Assembly: GCA_965653495.1 (NCBI GenBank) | Contig: CBFHAJ010000207.1 | Location: 1-5,532, forward strand | Direction of reading: 5' to 3' | DNA length: 5,532 nt | Origin: AG41 sp965653495 | GTDB lineage: Bacteria > Gemmatimonadota > Gemmatimonadetes > Gemmatimonadales > GWC2-71-9 | Notes under the pieces: model-generated | Database searches by the model: none | The model's input: the letters and a program-made list of their open reading frames with translations, nothing else | What the model was told of the DNA's origin: nothing | Position numbers and translations under genes: made by a program | In this document: positions 1 through 5,101 of the stretch, piece after piece | How positions within the stretch are numbered: the first letter of the stretch is position 1 | Layout of the letters: each line of letters starts with the position of its first letter

Positions 1-747
1 AGCCGTGATCACACGGCGTACGGCGCGGAGGCAGCACGCCTGCTGGCGGCGGGCGTGGCGCGCGCGGGCGAGGTGGTCATCTGTGGCATGGCGCGCGGCG
101 TCGACGCCATCGCTCACGCCGCTGCCCTGGATGCCCGCGGCCGCTCGGTCGGCGTCCTCGGGAATGGCTTCGGAGTCATCTACCCCGCCGCGAACCGTGC
201 CCTGTACGAGCGCATGGTCGCGCACGGCTGCCTGCTCACTGAGCTGCCTCCCGGCGAGCGCCCACATGCAGGAGCGTTTCCGCGACGCAATCGCCTGATT
301 TCCGGGTTGGCGGGCGTCACAGTCGTAGTGGAGGCGGCAGTGAAATCGGGTGCGCTGATCACCAGCGATTGCGCCCTCGATCAGGGGCGCGCCGTGCTGG
401 CGGTGCCGGGTCCCATCACCAGCCCGACCTCCGCCGGCTGCAACCGGCTCATCCAGCAAGGCGCCAAGCCCGCGCTCTGTGCGGGCGATATCCTGGAAGA
501 GTTGGGACTCTCGCCGATCATAGGCGATGCCGCCGTCCCGTCAGAAGCATCGCCGCGCACGCCGCCACCCGAGCTCAGCGCCGTCCAGCGCTCCCTCTGG
601 GACGCGCTCGTCGTGGAGCCGCGGCACATCGATGCGCTGGTGGCCGCCGTGGGCACTGATACCGGCGCTGTACTCACGGCCCTCACCGAGCTCGAGCTCC
701 GGGGCCTCGTGAAGCAGGAGGCGGGGATGCGGTTCGGACTCGCATGA
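1..747 (+). CDS. dprA: DNA-processing protein DprA (Smf), 3' part; N-terminus outside window
   Basis: DprA binds incoming single-stranded DNA in the cytoplasm and loads RecA during natural transformation; many non-competent bacteria also keep it. The frame is open from base 1 and gives 248 visible residues, so roughly the first 110-130 residues of a typical 360-390 residue protein are missing. The Rossmann-like DprA core is clear: GMARGVD at visible residues 29-35, an AVLG/YP.NR-type segment (VGVLGNG..VIYPAANRAL) at about 50-68, FPRRNRLISGL at 93-103, KSGALIT at 115-121, and VPGP..SP.S.GCNRLI..GA at about 135-155. After a Pro/Ala-rich linker, residues about 191-248 look like the C-terminal winged-helix domain (AVQRSLWDAL ... 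LTELELRGLVKQ). The GTG at 55 lies inside the core and is not the real start. The TGA overlaps the hemW ATG, so the two are probably co-translated. Family assignment is firm; whether the organism is competent cannot be judged here. Confidence 0.95.
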   Translation, partial: SRDHTAYGAEAARLLAAGVARAGEVVICGMARGVDAIAHAAALDARGRSVGVLGNGFGVIYPAANRALYERMVAHGCLLTELPPGERPHAGAFPRRNRLISGLAGVTVVVEAAVKSGALITSDCALDQGRAVLAVPGPITSPTSAGCNRLIQQGAKPALCAGDILEELGLSPIIGDAAVPSEASPRTPPPELSAVQRSLWDALVVEPRHIDALVAAVGTDTGAVLTALTELELRGLVKQEAGMRFGLA

Positions 748-1919
748 CGCGCCACCTGTATGTCCACGTTCCCTTCTGCCGGCGTCGCTGCTCCTATTGC
801 GACTTCTCGATCGCGGTCCGCAAGCGGATCCCCGCGCGGGAGTACGTGGATGCTGTGCTGAATGAGCTGAACGTCTTGAGACTCACGGACCCTGGGGCGT
901 CCGGGTGGACCGACCCCGGGGCCATGCCCCGGGATCCCCGGGGTCCTGAGGCGCTCGAGACTATCTACCTCGGCGGTGGCACTCCATCGTTACTTCCCCC
1001 CGACGCGATCGCCAGTCTCCTGACTTCCTTGCGTGACGCCTTCCCCGCGACGCCTCCGCTCGACGCCGTCGAAGTCACCCTCGAAGCCAACCCGGAAGAC
1101 GTCATTCCCGCGCACGTGGCGGCCTGGTGTCAAGCCGGGATTAACCGCGTCTCACTCGGCGCCCAATCGTTTGACGATGCTGTGCTCAAATGGATGCACC
1201 GGTCTCATGATGCCGCCCGGACCGCCGCGGCCGTGCACACGCTCCGCGCCGGCGGGATCTCCAACGTCTCGCTCGACCTGATCTTCGCGCTGCCACCCGA
1301 CCTGCAGCGCGATTGGGCCCGCGATCTCGATCGCGCGTGCGCGCTCGAGCCCGCGCACCTCTCGCTCTACGGCCTGACGGTCGAAGAGCGCACGCCCCTC
1401 GCTCGCTGGGTCTCGCGCGGCGCGACATCGGCCCCCGACGACGAGCGCTACGCCGAGGAGTACCTGCTCGCCCACTTACGGCTTCCGGCTTGCGGCTATC
1501 GGTTCTACGAAGTCTCGAACGCGGCGCGCGACGGCTACCGCTCGCGTCACAACTCGGCGTACTGGAGCGGTCGGCCCTATCACGGCCTCGGCCCCGCGGC
1601 CCATTCGTTCGACGGGGCCGCGCGGCGCTGGAACCTGCGGGCGTGGGAGGCGTACCGCCGCGCCGTCGCGACAGGTGTTTCGCCGGTGGAGAGCGAAGAG
1701 CGCCTGACGCCGGAGCAACGCGAGCTCGAGCGCGTGTATCTTTCGCTGCGCACGGATGTGGGGCTGCCTCGGTCCGCCTGTCCGCCCGACCGCCTGACCG
1801 CCTGGCGAGGGCAGCGGTGGGTCGAACTGCGCGATGATCGCGTGCGCTGCACCCCCGAAGGGTGGCTCCGGCTGGACGCGCTGGTGCGCGACTTGACCGG
1901 CTCCCGGGAGACGAGCTAA
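744..1919 (+). CDS. hemW: Radical SAM heme chaperone HemW
   Basis: HemW is a radical-SAM family protein, related to coproporphyrinogen dehydrogenase HemN, that binds heme and delivers it to target hemoproteins; the family is often mis-annotated as HemN. The 391-residue product begins MTRHLYVHVPFC and carries the [4Fe-4S] motif CxxxCxxC (C12, C16, C19, then DF). Further family blocks are YLGGGTPS 75-82, TLEANPED 112-119, RVSLGAQSF 135-143, LDLIFALP 177-184 and LSLYGLTVE 206-214. HNSAYW (269-274) matches the HNxxYW motif tied to heme binding that separates HemW from true HemN. GLGPAAHSF follows at 281-289, and a C-terminal winged-helix-like region ends the protein. ATG 744 is supported by the N-terminus lying right before the Fe-S motif and by the 4-base ATGA overlap with dprA; the nearest strong purine run (AGGAGG, 716-721) is too distant, so translational coupling is likely. 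Residues about 48-70 (TDPGA repeats) form an insertion not expected in the family. Confidence 0.96.
   Translation: MTRHLYVHVPFCRRRCSYCDFSIAVRKRIPAREYVDAVLNELNVLRLTDPGASGWTDPGAMPRDPRGPEALETIYLGGGTPSLLPPDAIASLLTSLRDAFPATPPLDAVEVTLEANPEDVIPAHVAAWCQAGINRVSLGAQSFDDAVLKWMHRSHDAARTAAAVHTLRAGGISNVSLDLIFALPPDLQRDWARDLDRACALEPAHLSLYGLTVEERTPLARWVSRGATSAPDDERYAEEYLLAHLRLPACGYRFYEVSNAARDGYRSRHNSAYWSGRPYHGLGPAAHSFDGAARRWNLRAWEAYRRAVATGVSPVESEERLTPEQRELERVYLSLRTDVGLPRSACPPDRLTAWRGQRWVELRDDRVRCTPEGWLRLDALVRDLTGSRETS
885..950 (+). repeat. Imperfect 24-nt repeats with inverted copy inside hemW
   Basis: GACCCTGGGG (888-897) and GACCCCGGGG (912-921) occur 24 bases apart, and the reverse complement CCCCGGGGTC (936-945) starts 24 bases further on. 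The second and third copies form a perfect 10-bp inverted repeat with a 14-base loop. At protein level the first two copies encode successive 8-residue units TDPGASGW and TDPGAMPR, followed by DPRGPEAL. The stretch lies between the first helix after the Fe-S motif and the YLGGG strand, a place where HemW proteins normally have a short loop. It is in frame and does not disrupt the gene. Confidence 0.7.
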
Positions 1920-1947
1920 ATTGTTAGCAGTTAACAGCTTGGCTACC

Positions 1948-2985
1948 ATGGCTGCATCCCTGAACGAACGCGAACGCCAGGTCCTCGAGGCCGTCATCGA
2001 GACCTACGTCGAGACGGCCGAACCCGCGGGGAGCCGCACCGTCTCGAAGCGGTTCGGCCTGTCGCTCTCTCCCGCGTCGATTCGCAGTACGATGAGCGAT
2101 CTGGAGGAGAAGGGCTACCTGTATCACCCGCATACTTCCGCGGGCCGCATCCCGACGGACCTCGCCTACCGCGTGTACGTGAACTCGCTGATGCGACTGG
2201 CTGCGGTGTCCGCGTCCCAATCGCACCAGATCCGCGAAGAGCTCGGCGACCAGAACGCGATCGACCAGATTCTCGAGCGTGCGGCCCAGGTGCTCGGTGT
2301 GTTGACGAAGGAGTTGGGCGTCGCGGTCGCTCCCACGCTCGACGCTGCCGAGCTCGAGCATGTGGAGCTGCTGCAGGCGTCCTCAGAGCGCCTGCTGCTG
2401 GTGCTCACGCTCAAGAGCGGGATCGTGCGCACCATTTTCGTCGAGGTGCCCGCGCATCTCCCGCCCGAGGCGGTGCCGCAGGTCGCGCTGGTGTTGAACG
2501 AGCGGCTCTCCGGGCTCACGTTGCGTGAGATCCGCGCCACCCTGCCCGAGCGTCTGCGTGACGCGTCACCGGATGCCGGATCGCGCGAGCTCCTGAATAT
2601 CTTTATCCAGGAGGCCGAAGAGCTCTTCGACCTGCCCTCGGGCGGCAACGCGGTCGGCGGCGTGGTGCTCGGGAGCGCGCAGCTGCTCGCCGGCCAGCCC
2701 GAGTTCGCCACCAAGGAGCAGCTGCAGGGCCTGATGGAGGTTACCGAGCGGCGGGATCTGCTGCGCGAGGCCCTCGCCCACCGGCTGGGGCAGGGGCTCA
2801 CCATCACCATCGGCACGGAGCATCAGGATCCCAAGCTCGCGCCGTTCACCCTGGTGACTGCGACGTACCGGCTCGGGGGGCTGGCCGGCGTCATCGGCGT
2901 GATGGGCCCGACGCGTATGGCATATGACAAGATCGTGGCGCTCGTCGAACACACGAGTCGCCTGGTGGGGGAGCTGCTCGAGTGA
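1948..2985 (+). CDS. hrcA: Heat-inducible transcription repressor HrcA
   Basis: HrcA represses heat-shock chaperone operons by binding CIRCE operators and is kept active by GroEL. From ATG 1948 the product has 345 residues, the usual family size. The N-terminal winged-helix domain is clear: LNERERQVLEAVIETYVETAEPAGSR begins at residue 5, SPASIRSTMSDLEEKGYLYHPH covers 41-62, and TSAGRIPTDLAYRVYV follows at 63-78. A central GAF-like/dimerisation part has the family C-terminal block ITIGTEH (286-292) and GVIGVMGPTRMAYDKIV (314-330). The start is uncertain: a TTG at 1921, one base after the hemW stop, is in frame, adds nine residues (MLAVNSLAT) and has GGGAG (1906-1910) ten bases upstream, whereas ATG 1948 lacks a good Shine-Dalgarno but matches the family N-terminus better. 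No CIRCE sequence precedes the gene. The end overlaps dnaJ by GTGA, so repressor and co-chaperone are coupled; grpE, often located here, is missing. Confidence 0.95.
   Translation: MAASLNERERQVLEAVIETYVETAEPAGSRTVSKRFGLSLSPASIRSTMSDLEEKGYLYHPHTSAGRIPTDLAYRVYVNSLMRLAAVSASQSHQIREELGDQNAIDQILERAAQVLGVLTKELGVAVAPTLDAAELEHVELLQASSERLLLVLTLKSGIVRTIFVEVPAHLPPEAVPQVALVLNERLSGLTLREIRATLPERLRDASPDAGSRELLNIFIQEAEELFDLPSGGNAVGGVVLGSAQLLAGQPEFATKEQLQGLMEVTERRDLLREALAHRLGQGLTITIGTEHQDPKLAPFTLVTATYRLGGLAGVIGVMGPTRMAYDKIVALVEHTSRLVGELLE
2967..2973 (+). promoter_or_regulatory. Ribosome binding site for dnaJ
   Basis: GGGGGAG lies eight bases before the GTG at 2982, inside the 3' end of hrcA. It supports the GTG that overlaps the hrcA stop as the dnaJ start, in agreement with the J-domain beginning directly there (THDYYDLLGV). 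Confidence 0.7.
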
Positions 2986-4148
2986 CGCACGACTACTACG
3001 ACCTGCTCGGCGTCAAGCGCGATGCCGACGAGGCCGAAATCAAGAAAGCGTACCGCCGGCTCGCCATGCAGTATCACCCCGATCGCGTGGCGGCGGGGGA
3101 AAAGCAGGCGGCCGAGGCGAAGTTCAAGGAGATCACTGAAGCTTACGAAGTGCTGCGCGACGCCGAAAAGCGCGCCGTGTACGATCGCTACGGCGCGGCC
3201 GGTCTGCGGCGCGGCGGCGCGGGTGTCGCGAGCGACTTCGGGTTCGCGCACTTCGACCTCGCCGACGCGCTCAACATCTTCATGCGGGATTTCGGGGGGC
3301 TGGGTGGATTCGACGCGTTCTTCGGGGGCGGCGAGCGCGCCCGGCAGGAGCAGCGTCGCGGCCAGGACTTGAAGGTGACGCTCAAGCTCGATCTCGCCGA
3401 GGTGGCGAGCGGCACGACCAAGAAGGTCAAGGTTCGGACATATGAGCGCTGCGGCACCTGCGCCGGCAGCGGCGCGGCGCCGGGCTCGCGCGCGACCGTG
3501 TGCGGCACCTGCGGCGGGTCCGGTGAAGTGCGCCGTGCCGCTCGCTCGATGTTCGGTCAGTTCGTGTCCGTCTCACCGTGTCCGACCTGCGAGGGGGAGG
3601 GGACGGTGGTGCAGCAGCCGTGCCCAAAGTGTCAGGGCGACGGTCGCGTCCGGGCCGAGAAGACCATCGAGATCAACGTCCCCGCAGGCGTGGCCGACCA
3701 CCATTACCTCACCATGCGCGGCGCGGGCATCCCGGGCCCCCGCAACGGTCCTGCGGGCGACCTGATCGCGGTGCTCGACATCGCCGAGGACTCCCGCTTC
3801 GAGCGCCACGGGGACGACCTGATCTACGACTTGCCGCTCACCTTCACGCAGGCTGCGCTCGGTGCCGAGCTCGAAGTACCGACGCCGTACGGCGGCGCCA
3901 GCCTCAAAATCCAGGCGGGAACCCAGACCGGCATGACGTACCGCCTGCGCGGCAAAGGATTGCCGCGGGTGGGCGAGGGGGGACGCGGCGATCTGCACGT
4001 GCGCGTGCACGTCTGGACGCCGACCAAGCTGACGGCGGAGCAGCGGGCGCTGCTCGAGCAGCTCGCCAAGGTCGAAGGCTCGCCCGCGGCGGACGAGCAT
4101 GCGGGGAAGCGATTCTGGGAGCAGTTGCGCCAGGCGTTCGGACGGTGA
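2982..4148 (+). CDS. dnaJ: Molecular chaperone DnaJ (type I Hsp40)
   Basis: DnaJ delivers unfolded substrates to DnaK and stimulates its ATPase in the cytoplasm. The 388-residue product has all parts of a class A Hsp40. The J-domain covers about residues 4-70, with the essential HPD at 32-34. A Gly/Phe-rich segment at about 71-118 is partly replaced by an acidic/hydrophobic stretch (FDLADALNIFMRDFGG) before the final FGGG. The zinc-binding domain has four intact CxxCxGxG motifs: CGTCAGSG 157-164, CGTCGGSG 174-181, CPTCEGEG 200-207 and CPKCQGDG 214-221. The C-terminal substrate-binding domains run from about 227 to 345 (VPAGVADHHYLTMRGAGIPG, then LPLTFTQAALGAELEVPTPYG and RLRGKGLP). GTG 2982 is chosen because the J-domain starts at once and a strong ribosome site lies eight bases upstream. 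It is downstream of hrcA in one operon, but its usual partners dnaK and grpE are not in the window, so they must be encoded elsewhere if present. Confidence 0.97.
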   Translation: MTHDYYDLLGVKRDADEAEIKKAYRRLAMQYHPDRVAAGEKQAAEAKFKEITEAYEVLRDAEKRAVYDRYGAAGLRRGGAGVASDFGFAHFDLADALNIFMRDFGGLGGFDAFFGGGERARQEQRRGQDLKVTLKLDLAEVASGTTKKVKVRTYERCGTCAGSGAAPGSRATVCGTCGGSGEVRRAARSMFGQFVSVSPCPTCEGEGTVVQQPCPKCQGDGRVRAEKTIEINVPAGVADHHYLTMRGAGIPGPRNGPAGDLIAVLDIAEDSRFERHGDDLIYDLPLTFTQAALGAELEVPTPYGGASLKIQAGTQTGMTYRLRGKGLPRVGEGGRGDLHVRVHVWTPTKLTAEQRALLEQLAKVEGSPAADEHAGKRFWEQLRQAFGR

Positions 4149-4159
4149 GCTAACCGCTC

Positions 4160-4498
4160 ATGGCCGGATGCGTGTTCTGCCGGATCGCGGCGGGCGAGAT
4201 CCCCGCGACGATCGTGAAGCGCGGCGACGGGATGCTGGCGTTCCGCGACGCGAATCCCCAGGCGCCCACGCACGTGCTCGTGATCCCGACCGATCACTTG
4301 AGCTCGCTCAACGACGCGAAGGACGGGCGCCTGCTCGGCGGCCTGCTCGCCTTCGCGCGCGACGTCGCCCGTGCGGAGGGGATCGCCGACCGCGGCTACC
4401 GCGTGGTGTTGAACACCAACCCCGACGGCGGGCAGACCGTGTTCCACCTGCATGTCCACGTGCTCGGCGGCCGGCCAATGACGTGGCCGCCCGGATAA
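4160..4498 (+). CDS. HIT-family protein, HinT-like purine nucleoside phosphoramidase
   Basis: Histidine-triad proteins of the HinT branch hydrolyse nucleoside phosphoramidates and adenylated conjugates; the in vivo bacterial substrate is often unclear. The 112-residue product has the family's usual size and layout. GCVFCRIAAGEIPATIV (3-19) contains the CxxC pair (C4, C7) that often binds zinc together with a downstream His. FRDANPQAPTHVLVIP begins at residue 28, then TDHLSSL, NTNPDGGQTVFHLHVHVLGG (85-104), and the catalytic triad HLHVH with H96, H98 and H100. W109 near the C-terminus matches the WPPG-type ending of HinT proteins. The gene starts 11 bases after the dnaJ stop; a weak GGTGAG (4144-4149) that includes the dnaJ stop codon is the only visible ribosome site, so read-through translation from dnaJ is likely. 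HIT genes are common next to dnaJ/rpsU/yqeY clusters. The assignment to the HIT family is firm; the exact substrate is not. Confidence 0.93.
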   Translation: MAGCVFCRIAAGEIPATIVKRGDGMLAFRDANPQAPTHVLVIPTDHLSSLNDAKDGRLLGGLLAFARDVARAEGIADRGYRVVLNTNPDGGQTVFHLHVHVLGGRPMTWPPG

Positions 4499-4578
4499 GA
4501 CGACACGGGCCGTCGCAGTTGCGCGGCGGGTTCTGGTGTCGCTAACTTTTTGCGACATTCGGAGTTACCGAGAGGGGT
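4499..4578 (+). promoter_or_regulatory. Structured intergenic leader before the S21-like ORF
   Basis: This is the longest non-coding stretch in the window. CGACAC (4501-4506) can pair with GTGTCG (4536-4541), enclosing a smaller GC-rich hairpin (GCCG 4509-4512 with CGGC 4524-4527, then CGC/GCG closing an AGTT loop, with one bulged T). A run of five T begins five bases after the outer stem (4547-4551). A competing perfect stem, TGTCGC (4537-4542) with GCGACA (4552-4557), uses the same bases and puts the T-run in its loop. The two folds cannot coexist, as in an attenuator. TTGCGC (4519-4524) and TAACTT (4543-4548), 18 bases apart, could be a weak promoter. None of this is proven; pairings are read directly from the sequence, function is inference. 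Confidence 0.35.
4501..4551 (+). terminator. Possible weak intrinsic terminator after the HIT gene
   Basis: The outer stem 4501-4506/4536-4541 with its inner hairpin is followed by CTAAC and then TTTTT (4547-4551). The five-base gap between stem and T-run and the broken stem make it a weak terminator at best; it may instead be one state of a leader switch. Confidence 0.22.
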
Positions 4579-4656
4579 ATGGTGCTGAGGCGCTTCAAGC
4601 GCAAACGCAAGATGAGCGCGGCACGCCTCAAGGGGCGGCGGCCCCGCCCCGCGTAA
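4579..4656 (+). CDS. 25-codon basic ORF at the rpsU position; possible minimal or vestigial bS21
   Basis: The ORF starts at ATG 4579 (an alternative GTG at 4582 sits four bases after AGAGGGG) and ends at TAA 4654-4656, two bases before the yqeY start. The product is almost entirely Arg/Lys/Ala/Pro. Two blocks resemble ribosomal protein bS21: LRRFKRK near the N-terminus matches the ALRRFKRK of the first S21 helix, and RKMSAARLKGRR matches the basic S21 C-terminus (KRKxxAARKR type). The 20-30 residues that normally lie between them (the RRREFYEKPS region) and the usual 10-residue N-terminal lead are absent. An in-frame TAA at 4543 leaves no room for a full-length S21. Position supports S21: rpsU immediately precedes yqeY in many bacteria. 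Alternatives are an internal deletion leaving a pseudogene, a short basic ribosomal protein of the bS22/COX24 type (KRRKRMS-like motif), or a non-coding stretch. The identity is tentative. Confidence 0.4.
   Translation: MVLRRFKRKRKMSAARLKGRRPRPA
4632..4650 (+). other. GC-only hairpin overlapping the end of the mini-ORF, just before yqeY
   Basis: GGGGCGG (4632-4638) and CCGCCCC (4644-4650) form a perfect 7-bp all-GC stem with a five-base loop. The stem ends seven bases before the yqeY GTG at 4658. No T-run follows, so it is not an intrinsic terminator. It includes the only purine-rich stretch (AAGGGG, about 4630-4635) that could act as a ribosome site, and that stretch is too far from the start. 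Translation through the mini-ORF would open the stem, which would fit coupling of yqeY to upstream translation; that is inference. Confidence 0.4.
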
Positions 4657-4657
4657 C

Positions 4658-5101
4658 GTGGCCAGCTTGCCCGAGCGGCTGCGCGCCGCGCTGAACGAAG
4701 CTCGCAAGAACCGCGATCAAGGGCGTACGCTCCTCCTCTCCACCATCCTCGCAGACCTAAAGAACCGCGAATTCGAGCTCCAGCACTCCCCGTCCGACGA
4801 CGAAACGGCCGAGGTGCTGCGGCGTGGTATCAAACGCCGGCGCGAAGCGGCGGAGCAGTATAAGGCCGCCGGGCGGGAGGATCGCGCTGCGGTCGAGCTG
4901 GGCGAAGAGAAGATCCTGGAGAGCTTCCTGCCGGCCGCCATCGACCCGGAAGAGATTCGCCGCGCCGTGCGCGCGGCCATCGCCGGCGGGGCAAAGGACA
5001 TCGGCAAGGTCATGGGGCAGGTGATGCCCCAGTTCAAGGGCCGCGCCGACGGCAAGGTCGTGAACCAGATCGTCCGCGAGGAGCTGGCGGGAGCCGCGTG
5101 A
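4658..5101 (+). CDS. GatB/YqeY domain-containing protein
   Basis: YqeY-type proteins are about 147-150 residue helical proteins that resemble the C-terminal tRNA-binding tail of the GatB subunit of the tRNA-dependent amidotransferase; their own function is poorly defined. The 147-residue product fits throughout: SLPERLRAALNEARKNRD at the N-terminus, LLSTILADLKNREFE (26-40) in place of the usual R.L.aaikn.EIe block, then VLRRGIKRRREAAEQYKAAGR (53-73), ELGEEKILESFLPA (80-93), EEIRRAVRAAI, and the C-terminal IGKVMGQVMPQFKGRADGKVVNQIV (115-139). The start is GTG 4658, one base after the stop of the basic mini-ORF, with no convincing ribosome site of its own; the protein then has the family's normal start. 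The TGA overlaps the mutS2 GTG. The adjacency rpsU-yqeY known from many bacteria suggests a link with translation. Confidence 0.93.
   Translation: MASLPERLRAALNEARKNRDQGRTLLLSTILADLKNREFELQHSPSDDETAEVLRRGIKRRREAAEQYKAAGREDRAAVELGEEKILESFLPAAIDPEEIRRAVRAAIAGGAKDIGKVMGQVMPQFKGRADGKVVNQIVREELAGAA

Noticed and set aside
55..747. GTG at 55 as the start of a complete short DprA
   Set aside because: The frame is open to base 1 and the residues before it (SRDHTAYGAEAARLLA) match the first helix of the DprA Rossmann core, so the gene begins outside the window.
1313..1350. GCGATC/TCGATCGCGCG-rich palindromic patch in hemW
   Set aside because: Short overlapping palindromes are expected in GC-rich coding DNA; the protein (RDLDRACALEPAHLSLYG) is conserved family sequence with no insertion.
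1921..1950. CIRCE operator upstream of hrcA
   Set aside because: TTAGC at 1924-1928 and GCTA at 1942-1945 give only a 4-base dyad, the spacing is shorter than the 27-base CIRCE, and the GAGTGCTAA half is absent.
3996..4014. Palindromic GCACGTGCGCGTGCACGT-like stretch in dnaJ
   Set aside because: It is explained by codons for an alternating His/Val/Arg beta strand (LHVRVHVW) in the conserved C-terminal domain.
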